The translations under genes and the position numbers were made by a program. A stretch of DNA of 27,090 nucleotides, from assembly GCA_036502405.1 (NCBI GenBank), contig DASXYP010000019.1:1-27090 (forward strand). The letters run 5' to 3'. This DNA is from Chersky-806 sp036502405. Lineage in GTDB: Bacteria > Actinomycetota > Acidimicrobiia > IMCC26256 > JAENVU01. The notes under the pieces are model-generated. The model made no database searches. It was not told the DNA's origin and worked only from the letters and a program-made list of their open reading frames with translations. Every line of letters starts with the position of its first letter. Within the stretch, counting starts at the first letter, position 1. Shown in pieces: positions 14,880-22,782 of this stretch.

Positions 14880-15637
14880 GCGGTGACCCCTGCGAGGTCC
14901 GGTCCCGCGGCGACGTCGCCGGGACGCCAGATCAGTCCGTCCCGGATCTGGATCGTGCGCGGCGCACGCTGGGCGATGTCGAGCTCGTGGGTGATGAGGA
15001 CGATCGTCCGGCCCTCACCGTTGAGCTCCTCGAGGAGATCGAGCACGTCGGCGGTGGAGGTCGAGTCGAGGTTCCCCGTCGGCTCGTCGGCGAGGAGCAT
15101 CGCGGGCTCCGTGACGAGCGCGCGGGCAATCGCGACGCGCTGCTGCTGGCCGCCGGAGAGCTCACCGGGCTTGTGCAGCGCGCGGTCGGCGAGCCCGACC
15201 TTCTCCAGCGCGACGTACGCCCGCTCGCGCCGCTCCGCCGGATGCACGCCGCTGTACATCAACGGCAGCTCGACGTTGCGCCACGCCGACAGGTACGAGA
15301 GCAGGTTGAACTGCTGGAAGACGAAGCCGATGAACAGGTTGCGGACGTCGGCCAGCTGGTCCTCGTCGAAGGTCTGGACGTCGTGGCCCGCGAGCCGGAA
15401 GATGCCCGAGGTCGGCACGTCGAGGCAGCCGAGGATGTGCATCAACGTCGACTTCCCCGACCCGGACGGCCCGGTGATCGCCACGAAGTCACCGTCTTCG
15501 ATGCGCAGGGTCACGTCGCGGAGCGCGGCGACCTCGATCGCGCCGGTCGCGTACACCTTGCTGACCCCGAGCAGCTCGATGACCGCGGGCTCGGCGCCCG
15601 CGGGAGCCGGCGAGGAGGACGCATGCACGCCGGTCAA
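14876..15637 (-). CDS. ABC transporter ATP-binding protein, MacB/LolD type
   Basis: A 253-residue ATPase with all catalytic motifs: Walker A GPSGSGKS (56-63), Q-loop VFQQFNLL (about 107-113), signature LSGGQQQR (160-167), Walker B with Glu 185 in LLADEPTGNLDS, and the switch His 217 in ITHELD. The length and the AxxNVELPLxYxG segment match the LolD/MacB group that pairs with FtsX-fold permeases. The likely start is a TTG at 15637 whose bases overlap the stop of the adaptor gene (TTGA), with GAGG eight bases upstream; a GTG at 15628 is the alternative. It powers the permease encoded next in the operon. Confidence 0.93.
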   Translation of the reverse strand: MTGVHASSSPAPAGAEPAVIELLGVSKVYATGAIEVAALRDVTLRIEDGDFVAITGPSGSGKSTLMHILGCLDVPTSGIFRLAGHDVQTFDEDQLADVRNLFIGFVFQQFNLLSYLSAWRNVELPLMYSGVHPAERRERAYVALEKVGLADRALHKPGELSGGQQQRVAIARALVTEPAMLLADEPTGNLDSTSTADVLDLLEELNGEGRTIVLITHELDIAQRAPRTIQIRDGLIWRPGDVAAGPDLAGVTA

Positions 15638-17010
15638 CCGCCGAACCTCGCGCCGCCCGGGAACTCGCCCCGCTGGAGCCCGGTGCCGTTCCCCTGCTGC
15701 AGCCCGCCGGGGGGCGAGAAGCCTCCGGGCCGGGTGATCGTGATCACGACCTTCTCGCCCGCCTTCAGCCCGCTGGTGATCTCGGTGTTGCCACTCGCGT
15801 TGAGCCCGGTCGTGACCTTCCGGGTCTCGGTCGGCCCGTCGACGGTGCCGTTCGTGGCGACGGTGACCGTCGAGCCGGTGTCGGTCGTCGTGATCGCGAG
15901 CGAGGAGACCTGCACGACGTTCGGACGCTGGTCGGTGGCGACGTCACCGGTGACCGTCGAGCCCACGTAGAAGTCGGTGCCGGTCGCGTCGAAGGCGATC
16001 GTGACCGGGTAGGTCGCGACACCCGAGCTCGCGTCGGCCACCCGCCCGACCGCGGTCACGAGCCCGGTGGCCGTGGCCCCCGTCGTCGTCGAGCTGCCGT
16101 TGCCCGCGCCCGTCCCGTTCCCGGTGCCGCTCCCACTTCCGGTGGCGTTGCCGCTCCCCGTCCCGTTCCCCGAGCGGTTGAACAGGCCGCCGAAGCCGCC
16201 GAAGCGGCCGGTCGCGGCACTCGAGCTCGTGCGGGTCACGGTTGCGGTCTGGCCGACCTTCACGCTCGCGATGTCGGCGCTGTCGACCGCGAGGTCGACC
16301 GTGTAGCGGCCCGTGCTCACGACCTGGATCTGCGCGCTGGACGTGGTGCTCGACGAGTCGCTGCTGCTCGCCGCGGCGCTCCGGTTGGTGCCGGACCCGA
16401 TCGACGCGTCCGACTGCCCCGACCCGCTTCCCGTCCCGGTCGCCGCGGTCGCGCCGGTCCCGCTGGTCGAGAGCTGCTGACCGACGGTGAGGTTGACCGC
16501 CGCGACCGTGCCGTCGAAGGTCGCGACGAGCGACGCCTTCGCCAGCGCATCGGTCGCGCCGGTGAGCGAGTCGTTCGCGGACGTCAGGCTCGACTCGTCC
16601 GCCGCGAGCTGGTCGGACGACGCGCCCGAGGCCTCGTCGTCGGCGAGCTTGGCCTTGGCGTCCGCGACGGACGACTCCGCCGAGGTCACGGCCGACTGCA
16701 GTGCGGCGGAGTCGACCGTTGCGAGCACCTCGCCCGCCTGCACGGTGTCGCCGGCCTTGACGTTCACCGCGGTCACCGTCCCGGCCGACGAGAAGCTCAG
16801 GTCGTCGGTCTGGGCCGCGGCGACGGTCCCCTCGGCCGACACGGTCACGCTCATGGGGCCCTGGGTGACCGTCGCGAGCTGCTTGGTGCTGGTCGCCGAG
16901 GCGGAGGCGTCGTCGCTCGGCCGGAACGCGAACCACCAGACGCCGACGATGGCGACGACGATCAGGACCGGGACGAGCACGATCGGCTGGGCGAGGTTCC
17001 TCAGGCGCAT
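15634..17010 (-). CDS. Periplasmic adaptor-like (HlyD/MacA-type) protein, first of the operon
   Basis: A 458-residue adaptor with a membrane helix (about 9-28), a lipoyl half-motif (FSSAGTVTAVNVKAGDTV), a short helical hairpin of about 60 residues (AVTSAESSVADAKAKLADDE), the second lipoyl half (ATFDGTVAAVNLTVGQQL), low-complexity Ser/Thr/Gly linkers, and a beta-barrel/proximal region ending in VTTGLNASGNTEITSGLKAGEKVVI. The C-terminus is again Gly/Pro/Phe-rich (GGFSPPGGLQQGNGTG). The ATG at 17010 is the first gene of the export operon. GAACGT six bases upstream is a poor -10 candidate and no good promoter is visible. It should link the MacB-like pump to the cell envelope. Confidence 0.88.
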   Translation of the reverse strand: MRLRNLAQPIVLVPVLIVVAIVGVWWFAFRPSDDASASATSTKQLATVTQGPMSVTVSAEGTVAAAQTDDLSFSSAGTVTAVNVKAGDTVQAGEVLATVDSAALQSAVTSAESSVADAKAKLADDEASGASSDQLAADESSLTSANDSLTGATDALAKASLVATFDGTVAAVNLTVGQQLSTSGTGATAATGTGSGSGQSDASIGSGTNRSAAASSSDSSSTTSSAQIQVVSTGRYTVDLAVDSADIASVKVGQTATVTRTSSSAATGRFGGFGGLFNRSGNGTGSGNATGSGSGTGNGTGAGNGSSTTTGATATGLVTAVGRVADASSGVATYPVTIAFDATGTDFYVGSTVTGDVATDQRPNVVQVSSLAITTTDTGSTVTVATNGTVDGPTETRKVTTGLNASGNTEITSGLKAGEKVVITITRPGGFSPPGGLQQGNGTGLQRGEFPGGARFGG

Positions 17011-17157
17011 CCGGCCACGTTCGCCGGGCCGTCCAAGAGCGACCTGAGAGCCGTGTATGGAGAGCGTGAGAATGCCCGCATCTCGGGGCCCCCGCCGCCG
17101 GCCGCGGCGTCGCCGGGGAGGTGGTGTGACCCTGGTCTCAGACCGAGCCCCGCTGCG

Positions 17158-17177
17158 ATGAGTGAGTGCTCACTCAT
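17158..17177. promoter_or_regulatory. TetR-type operator in front of the exporter operon
   Basis: ATGAGTGAG-TG-CTCACTCAT is a 9-2-9 perfect inverted repeat ending one base before the -10 hexamer of the tetR gene. Size and symmetry are classical for TetR operators, and the position predicts autorepression of the tetR-ABC operon. It is also 148 bases from the start of the divergent MacAB-like operon. Confidence 0.75.
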
Positions 17178-17178
17178 G

Positions 17179-17184
17179 TACCCT
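17179..17184 (+). promoter_or_regulatory. Likely -10 hexamer of the tetR-exporter operon
   Basis: TACCCT lies seven bases before the ATG at 17192, directly after the operator. No recognisable -35 is present. Transcription would start at or near the start codon. Confidence 0.45.
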
Positions 17185-17191
17185 GACGGCC

Positions 17192-17791
17192 ATGCCCAGC
17201 GCCCCCAGCCGCACCCGAGCCACCGCGCTCCCGCCCTCCGAGCGGCGGGCCGAGATCATCGCGGCCACGCTCCCGCTCCTCCTCGCGCACGGCGCGAGCG
17301 TCACCACCCGCCAGATCGCGGAGGCCGCCGGCATCGCCGAAGGCACCATCTTCCGTGTCTTCCCCGACAAGGAGTCCCTGGTCGAGGCCGCGGTCGACCG
17401 CGCGGTCGACAGCACCGCGAGCGACGCCGCACTCGATGCGATCGACCGGTCGCTCCCCCTCGAGGCCCGGCTCGTCGCCGCGGTCGAGATCCTCCGGCGC
17501 CGCGTCGCCGACCTCTGGCAGCTGCGCACCGCGCTCGGGATGATGCACGTCTCGAGCGGCGGCCCCTCGATGACCGAGCGCCACGCTCCCGACCTCACGC
17601 CGCTCGCCGCGCTCTTCGTGGCCGACCGCGACCAGGTCCGGGGCGAGCCGCTCGAAGCCGCCCACCTGCTGCGCGGTCTCACCATCGCCGGCACGCACCC
17701 GGCACTGATCCTAAACGAGCCGCTGTCGTCGGCCGAGATCGTCTCGCTGTTCCTCGACGGCATCCGCAACCGCGAGGAGGCCACCCGATGA
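17192..17791 (+). CDS. TetR-family transcriptional repressor
   Basis: A 199-residue TetR regulator. The N-terminal helix-turn-helix is complete: RRAEIIAATLPLLLAHGASVTTRQIAEAAGIAEGTIFRVFPDKESL, with the HTH at about residues 38-57; the C-terminal ligand domain is variable as usual. I chose the ATG at 17192 over a GTG at 17162 because the longer form would run through the operator and -10 region. The stop overlaps the ATG of the first ABC gene (ATGA), so repressor and pump are translationally coupled. It most likely binds the palindrome at 17158-17177 and is released by a pump substrate. The ligand is unknown. Confidence 0.92.
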   Translation: MPSAPSRTRATALPPSERRAEIIAATLPLLLAHGASVTTRQIAEAAGIAEGTIFRVFPDKESLVEAAVDRAVDSTASDAALDAIDRSLPLEARLVAAVEILRRRVADLWQLRTALGMMHVSSGGPSMTERHAPDLTPLAALFVADRDQVRGEPLEAAHLLRGLTIAGTHPALILNEPLSSAEIVSLFLDGIRNREEATR

Positions 17792-19524
17792 ACCTGCTGC
17801 GCCTGCTCCGCGACTACCTCGGCCGGTACCGCAACCTGTTGCTCCTCGTCGTCGGGCTCACGTTCGTCCAGACGATGTGCACGCTGCTGCTCCCGACGCT
17901 CAACGCAGACATCATCGACAAGGGCGTGCTGACCGGTGACACCGACTACATCTGGCGCCTCGGCGGCATCATGCTGGTGATCACCTTCGTCCAGGTGACC
18001 TTCGCCATCGTCGCCGTCTACTACGGCTCACGCGCCGCGATGGCGTTCGGCCGCGACGTGCGCGGCGGGCTCTTCCACCGTGTGACCGACTTCTCGGCCC
18101 AGGACGTCGCTCACTACGGCGCGCCGTCGTTGATCACGCGGATCACCAACGACGTGACCCAGGTCCAGATCCTCGTCCTCATGGCGTGCACGTTGTTCGT
18201 CGCCGCGCCCATCACCCTGGTGGGCGGCACCATCCTGGCGGTGCGCGAGGACGGACCCCTCTCTCTGCTGCTCCTCGTGAGCATCCCGGTGCTCGCGATC
18301 TCGATGGGCCTCGTGATCATCCGCATGGTGCCGCAGTTCCAGAAGATGCAGGAGCGGATCGACCGGATCAACGAGGTGCTCCGGGAGCAGATCACCGGCA
18401 TCCGGGTCGTGCGCGCCTTCGTGCGGGAACCCGACGAGGCGAAGCGGTTCGGCGACGCGAACGACGACCTCACCGACGTGTCGCTCAAGGCCGGGAAGCT
18501 CATGGCGTTCATGTTCCCGACCGTGATGCTGTGCCTCAACGTGTCGAGCGTCGCCGCCATCTGGATCGGTGGGGATCGAATCGGCAACGGCCAGATGCAG
18601 GTCGGCGCGCTGATCGCGTTCCTGAGCTACCTGATCCAGATCCTCATGTCCGTCATGCTGGCGACGTTCGTGGCGGTCCTGACGCCGCGCGCATCGGTCA
18701 GCGCCGACCGGATCCAGGAGGTGCTGCACGCGAAGTCCTCGGTCGTGCCTCCCGCCGACCCCGTCGCCCACCTGGACGAACGCAGCTCGCTCGAGCTGCG
18801 CCACGTCGAGTTCGCGTACCCCGGCGCGGAGCACCCGGTGCTCTGCGACATCTCGTTCCTCGCCGTCGCCGGTGAGACGACGGCGATCATCGGGAGCACC
18901 GGCGCGGGCAAGACGACGCTGCTCAACCTGGTGCCACGGCTGTTCGACGCCACCGGTGGCCAGGTGCTCGTGGACGGGCACGACGTGCGCGAGATCGAGC
19001 CCGAGCTGCTGTGGAGCCGCATCGGGCTCGTCCCCCAGAAGCCGTACCTGTTCTCCGGCACGGTGGCGAGCAACCTCCGGTACGCGGACCCCGACGCGAC
19101 CGACGAGGAGCTCTGGACCGCGCTCGAGGTCGCACAGGCGAAGAACTTCGTCTCCGCGATGCCCGGCGGGCTGGACGCGCCGATCAGCCAGGGCGGCGGC
19201 AACGTGTCGGGTGGACAGCGCCAGCGGCTCGCCATCGCCCGGGCGCTGGTGCGCAAGCCCGGGATCTACCTCTTCGACGATTCGTTCTCCGCGCTCGACC
19301 TCGCGACCGATGCCCGCCTCCGGGCCGCGCTCGCCCCGGTGGTCCAGGACGCGGTGACGGTCATCGTCGCCCAGCGGGTCTCCACCATCATGAACGCCGA
19401 CCAGATCCTCGTCGTGGAGGACGGCCTGCAGGTCGGGCTCGGGACCCACCGCGAGCTGCTCGACGGCTGCCCGACCTACGCGGAGATCGTCGCCTCGCAG
19501 CTCACCGCGGAGGAGGCGGCATGA
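17788..19524 (+). CDS. ABC exporter half-transporter, degenerate-site subunit
   Basis: A 578-residue half-transporter with six predicted membrane helices (about 1-320) and a nucleotide-binding domain. Walker A is GSTGAGKTT (369-377) and the signature VSGGQRQR (473-480) is canonical. The catalytic Glu after Walker B is replaced by Asp 498 (YLFDDSFSALD) and the switch His by Gln 529 (IVAQRVSTI). This is the known pattern of the non-catalytic site in heterodimeric type IV exporters such as TM287/288 or BmrCD. It starts inside the stop of tetR and its stop overlaps the start of the partner gene, so a heterodimer with that protein is expected. A multidrug or lipid substrate is plausible but unproven. 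Confidence 0.94.
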   Translation: MNLLRLLRDYLGRYRNLLLLVVGLTFVQTMCTLLLPTLNADIIDKGVLTGDTDYIWRLGGIMLVITFVQVTFAIVAVYYGSRAAMAFGRDVRGGLFHRVTDFSAQDVAHYGAPSLITRITNDVTQVQILVLMACTLFVAAPITLVGGTILAVREDGPLSLLLLVSIPVLAISMGLVIIRMVPQFQKMQERIDRINEVLREQITGIRVVRAFVREPDEAKRFGDANDDLTDVSLKAGKLMAFMFPTVMLCLNVSSVAAIWIGGDRIGNGQMQVGALIAFLSYLIQILMSVMLATFVAVLTPRASVSADRIQEVLHAKSSVVPPADPVAHLDERSSLELRHVEFAYPGAEHPVLCDISFLAVAGETTAIIGSTGAGKTTLLNLVPRLFDATGGQVLVDGHDVREIEPELLWSRIGLVPQKPYLFSGTVASNLRYADPDATDEELWTALEVAQAKNFVSAMPGGLDAPISQGGGNVSGGQRQRLAIARALVRKPGIYLFDDSFSALDLATDARLRAALAPVVQDAVTVIVAQRVSTIMNADQILVVEDGLQVGLGTHRELLDGCPTYAEIVASQLTAEEAA

Positions 19525-21419
19525 CCGGCGACCACACGGACGAGACGCAGGTGCCGGCGCCCGAGGACCAGACGGTCAAGCCGCCGGACGACATGCGCGG
19601 CGGCGGCCAGATGGGCCGCTTCGGCGCGGCCGGCATGCCGCTCGAGCGGTCGAAGGACTTCAAGAACTCGACCCGGCGCCTCGCGGCACGCTTGCGCCCA
19701 GAAGCCCTCGGCGTCGTGTTGGTGCTCTTCCTCGCGGTGGCGAGCGTGACGTTGCTGGTCATCGCCCCGAAGATCCTGGGCAGCGCCACCAACGTCATCG
19801 TGGACGGCGTCACCAGCCGGAAGGGCATCGACTTCACGAAGCTGCACGACATCCTGTTGAAGGTGCTGTGCATCTACGCGGTGTCCGCGGTGCTCGCGCT
19901 CTCGCAGGGGCGGCTGCTCGCCGGGGTCGTCCAGCGCGCGATGTTCCGGCTCCGCTCGGACGTCGAGGACAAGCTCAACCGGATGCCGCTGCGCTACGTC
20001 GACCGCCAGCCGCGCGGCGACATGCTCAGCCGGGTCACGAACGACATCGACAACCTGGCCCAGAGCCTGCAGCAGACCCTGAGCCAGCTGCTCACGTCGA
20101 CGCTGACGCTCGTCGGCGTGCTGATCATGATGATCACGATCTCGCCGATCCTCGCGTTGGTCGCGCTCATCACGATCCCGCTGTCCGTCTTCACGATGAA
20201 GTCGATCACCAAGCGGTCCAAGACCAAGTTCGTCGACCAGTGGCGCCACACCGGGACGCTGAACGCGCAGGTCGAGGAGGCGTTCACCGGTCACTCGCTG
20301 GTCAAGGTGTTCGGGCGCCAGGCGGACGTCGAGAAGAAGTTCAACGACAAGAACGAGGAGCTGTTCGAGTCCAGCTACGCCGCGCAGTTCATCTCCGGGA
20401 CGATCCAGCCCGCGATGATGTTCTTCGGCAACCTGAACTACGTCGCGATCGCGCTCATCGGCGGCCTTCGGGTGTCGTCGGGCCAGATGACGATCGGTGA
20501 CATCCAGGCGTTCATCCAGTACTCGCGCCAGTTCACCCAGCCGCTCACCCAGCTCGCGTCGATGATCAACGTGATGCAGTCCGGCATCGCCTCGGCCGAG
20601 CGCGTGTTCGAGCTGCTCGACGCGCCTGAGGACCTCGAGGACGACCTCGTCCCGCTGGAGGACCTCGAGCCGAAGGGCCGGATCGAGTTCGACCACGTGT
20701 CGTTCTCCTACGACCCGAAGAACCCGCTGATCGAGGACCTGTCGCTCGTGGCCGAACCGGGCCAGACGGTGGCGATCGTCGGCCCGACCGGCGCGGGGAA
20801 GACGACGCTCGTCAATCTCATCATGCGGTTCTACGAGATCGACTCCGGCGCGATCATGCTCGACGGCCTCGACATCGCGAAGATGCGCCGGCGCGACCTG
20901 CGCTCGAACATGGGCATGGTCCTGCAGGACACGTGGATGTTCGGCGGGACCATCCGCGAGAACATCGCCTACGGCAACCTCGACGCCACCGAGGAGCAGA
21001 TCCTCGAGGCCGCGCGCGCGACGTACGTCGATCGCTTCGTGCACTCGCTCCCCCACGGCTACGACACCGTGGTGGACGACGAGGGCGGGAGCGTCAGCGC
21101 CGGTGAGAAGCAGCTGCTGACCATCGCCCGCGCGTTCCTCGCCGACCCGACGATCCTCATCCTCGACGAGGCGACGAGCTCGGTCGACACCCGCACCGAG
21201 GTGCTGATCCAGCGCGCGATGGCGGCGCTGCGGTCCAACCGCACCAGCTTCGTGATCGCGCACCGGCTGTCGACCATCCGCGACGCGGACATCATCCTGG
21301 TGATGGAGGCGGGCCAGATCGTCGAACAGGGCAACCACGAGGAGCTGCTGGAGGCGGACGGCGCCTACGCGCGCCTCTACAACGCCCAGTTCGCGGCGCC
21401 GGCGGTCGAGGTCGCGTAG
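19521..21419 (+). CDS. ABC exporter half-transporter, catalytic subunit
   Basis: A 632-residue half-transporter with a charged cytosolic N-terminus of about 55 residues containing a Gly/Met-rich patch (MRGGGQMGRFGAAGMPLE), six membrane helices, and a nucleotide-binding domain. Walker A GPTGAGKTT (421-429), Walker B ILDEATSSVD with catalytic Glu 550, and the switch His 581 (IAHRLSTI) are canonical. The signature is altered to VSAGEKQLL (525-533). Paired with the partner subunit this gives one consensus ATP site (this protein's Walker motifs with the partner's SGGQR) and one degenerate site. The four-base overlap with the upstream gene supports equal expression. Confidence 0.94.
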   Translation: MTGDHTDETQVPAPEDQTVKPPDDMRGGGQMGRFGAAGMPLERSKDFKNSTRRLAARLRPEALGVVLVLFLAVASVTLLVIAPKILGSATNVIVDGVTSRKGIDFTKLHDILLKVLCIYAVSAVLALSQGRLLAGVVQRAMFRLRSDVEDKLNRMPLRYVDRQPRGDMLSRVTNDIDNLAQSLQQTLSQLLTSTLTLVGVLIMMITISPILALVALITIPLSVFTMKSITKRSKTKFVDQWRHTGTLNAQVEEAFTGHSLVKVFGRQADVEKKFNDKNEELFESSYAAQFISGTIQPAMMFFGNLNYVAIALIGGLRVSSGQMTIGDIQAFIQYSRQFTQPLTQLASMINVMQSGIASAERVFELLDAPEDLEDDLVPLEDLEPKGRIEFDHVSFSYDPKNPLIEDLSLVAEPGQTVAIVGPTGAGKTTLVNLIMRFYEIDSGAIMLDGLDIAKMRRRDLRSNMGMVLQDTWMFGGTIRENIAYGNLDATEEQILEAARATYVDRFVHSLPHGYDTVVDDEGGSVSAGEKQLLTIARAFLADPTILILDEATSSVDTRTEVLIQRAMAALRSNRTSFVIAHRLSTIRDADIILVMEAGQIVEQGNHEELLEADGAYARLYNAQFAAPAVEVA

Positions 21420-21425
21420 GCACCT

Positions 21426-21444
21426 CGCCGGCGACCGGCCGGCG
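21426..21444. terminator. Weak hairpin after the exporter operon
   Basis: CGCCGG (21426-21431) and CCGGCG (21439-21444) can pair across seven bases, shortly after the stop at 21419. There is no T tract, so this is only a candidate terminator. Confidence 0.25.
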
Positions 21445-21503
21445 ACTCGCCGGGTCCGGGTGGCACGGGGCAGACTGCCAACCCCACGACCGAGAGGCCC
21501 GAC

Positions 21504-21788
21504 ATGATCCGGCTCAGCGTGCTGTACCCGACCACCGAGGGCGCGACCTTCGACCACGACTACTACCGGGACCAGCACGTCCCGCTCGCGGTCAAGACCT
21601 GGGGCCTCGACCGCGCCGACATCGACAAGGGCATCGACGGGCCGTACGTCGCCGCCGTGCACTTCACGTTCGAGTCGCTCGACGCGATGGGCACCGCGAT
21701 GGGCGTGCCGGGCACCGCGGACGTGATGGCCGACATCGCGAACTACACGACGATCGCCCCGGTCCTCCAGACGAGCGAGATCGTCTGA
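21504..21788 (+). CDS. EthD family protein
   Basis: A 94-residue protein of the EthD type, small dimeric alpha+beta-barrel proteins; the namesake is needed for ethyl tert-butyl ether degradation and others are dehydratases or of unknown role. The family pattern is clear: MIRLSVLYP, FDHDYYRDQHVPL (residues 16-28), a central region with FTFESLDAM, and the C-terminal PVLQTSEI strand. The ATG at 21504 follows a GAGAGG Shine-Dalgarno sequence. It stands alone between the exporter operon and a convergent gene, with a hairpin repeat beyond its end. Confidence 0.88.
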   Translation: MIRLSVLYPTTEGATFDHDYYRDQHVPLAVKTWGLDRADIDKGIDGPYVAAVHFTFESLDAMGTAMGVPGTADVMADIANYTTIAPVLQTSEIV

Positions 21789-21809
21789 CCCTCCCCCGTG
21801 ACCGGGGTC

Positions 21810-21825
21810 AGATCGTGAACCCGAG
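21810..21825 (-). repeat. 16-base direct repeat, distal copy (duplicated gene end)
   Basis: AGATCGTGAACCCGAG is repeated exactly at 21887-21902, 77 bases away. Read on the minus strand this copy encodes LGFTI followed by TGA, the same C-terminus as the real gene, which ends LGFTI and TAG. It looks like a left-over second gene end. Confidence 0.75.
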
Positions 21826-21861
21826 CTCACCGCCGGAGAGCGCCGGGCCCCGTGGTCGGGA

Positions 21862-21883
21862 GGTCGCCCTCCGGAGATCTTCG
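21862..21883 (-). repeat. Dispersed repeat, copy 3
   Basis: On the minus strand this is identical over 22 bases to copy 1 at 55-76. It starts one base after the TAG of the minus-strand gene and lies between two convergent genes and between the two 16-base direct repeats. Confidence 0.8.
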
Positions 21884-21884
21884 G

Positions 21885-22706
21885 CTAGATCGTGAACCCG
21901 AGGTTGTCGACGACCCGGTTCGCCAGGTCGAGGTCACCGTCGACGGCCACCGACCCCTCGGCCCGGGCACGGTCGCCGCTCCAGCGGCCGCCGGCCAGCC
22001 GGGCGAACGTCCTGCGGTCGGTGACGACGCGCGCCGTCGGCGCGTCCGGGACGGCATCGAGCAGTCGGGCGCGGCCTTCCGGCGGGACCTCGATCGCGGC
22101 GGTGATCGGCGCGGTGCCGGCCACCTCGAACACCACGGTGCTGCCCGGGGGCGCGCCGGCCTTCTTCCCCACCACGTAGCCGAGCGCCTTGGGCGGGATG
22201 CGGCCGATCGAGAGGTCCGCCACCGGCCCGTCGAGGAACCCGGGCCGGTCGAGCGCCTCCCGGATGTCCTGGTCGTGGAACCAGCAGTCGAACACCCGGA
22301 TCTCCATGAACTGCCGGTAGGGGCCGGGGCCCTCCGGGGTGAAGCCCTCGCGGTCCCACTCCTCCGGGCTCATCGCGCGGAGCCCGTCGAGCCGGCGGCC
22401 GGTGACCGCGCGGAGCTCGGTGACGATCGCGGGCCCGTCCCAGTCGCGGTACATCGCGATCCACTGCTCGTTCGCCTTGCCGATGTCGTTGCGGACGTGC
22501 GCGGCGTCGCCCGCCCCCGCGGTCTCCGATCCCGGCTGCTCCCCGAGCAGCATGCGCTCGGTCCCGATCATGTGCGCGACGTTGTCGTGGACGGACCATC
22601 CCGGGCAGTCCGTCGCGGTGGCCCACTGCTCGACGCTCAGCCCGTCGCACAGCGTGGCGACGTCGGCCCAGACCTCGTCGAGCCGCTCGATCGTCGGCTC
22701 GCTCAC
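21885..22706 (-). CDS. Maleylpyruvate isomerase-family (mycothiol-dependent, DinB-like) protein
   Basis: A 273-residue protein of the family containing mycothiol-dependent maleylpyruvate isomerase: an N-terminal DinB-like four-helix bundle (about 1-155) and a C-terminal SCP2-like domain. The pattern ATDCPGWSVHDNVAHMIGTE (31-50) is highly typical and supplies His 45. The second metal-ligand region VFDCWFHDQD has Asp 140 and His 144, where the characterised enzyme has Glu and His four apart, so the metal ligand may be changed. Many members act in thiol transfer with unknown substrates. The GTG at 22706 follows AGGGGG. It is divergent from an Rv2466c-like gene, another mycothiol-linked family. 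The gene end carries a repeat insertion or duplication. Confidence 0.85.
   Translation of the reverse strand: MSEPTIERLDEVWADVATLCDGLSVEQWATATDCPGWSVHDNVAHMIGTERMLLGEQPGSETAGAGDAAHVRNDIGKANEQWIAMYRDWDGPAIVTELRAVTGRRLDGLRAMSPEEWDREGFTPEGPGPYRQFMEIRVFDCWFHDQDIREALDRPGFLDGPVADLSIGRIPPKALGYVVGKKAGAPPGSTVVFEVAGTAPITAAIEVPPEGRARLLDAVPDAPTARVVTDRRTFARLAGGRWSGDRARAEGSVAVDGDLDLANRVVDNLGFTI
21887..21902 (-). repeat. 16-base direct repeat, copy within the gene end
   Basis: This copy spans the last five codons and the first bases of the stop codon of the maleylpyruvate isomerase-family gene; the partner copy is at 21810-21825. Confidence 0.75.
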
Positions 22707-22782
22707 GCTTCACCCCCTGGTGTCCGCTCCGCTCCGTGCTCGGGCGCAACCTAGCGCGGACGTTCGGCGCGAGACTGGCGGC

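Noticed and set aside
12582..15737. 1051-codon open frame on the plus strand opposite the export operon
   Set aside because: It lies antisense to well-motivated MacB-type genes and its product is Arg/Ser/Asp-rich without domain motifs. Long antisense frames are expected at this GC content.
16020..16480. Apparent nucleotide tandem repeat in the first adaptor gene
   Set aside because: The sequence encodes Gly/Ser/Thr/Asn-rich linkers. The codons vary without a fixed period, so this is protein low complexity rather than satellite DNA.
19476..21830. 784-codon open frame on the minus strand opposite the ABC exporter
   Set aside because: The product is His/Val/Arg/Asp-rich and low in complexity, characteristic of the reverse frame of a GC-rich gene. 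It overlaps the canonical ABC subunit and the EthD gene.
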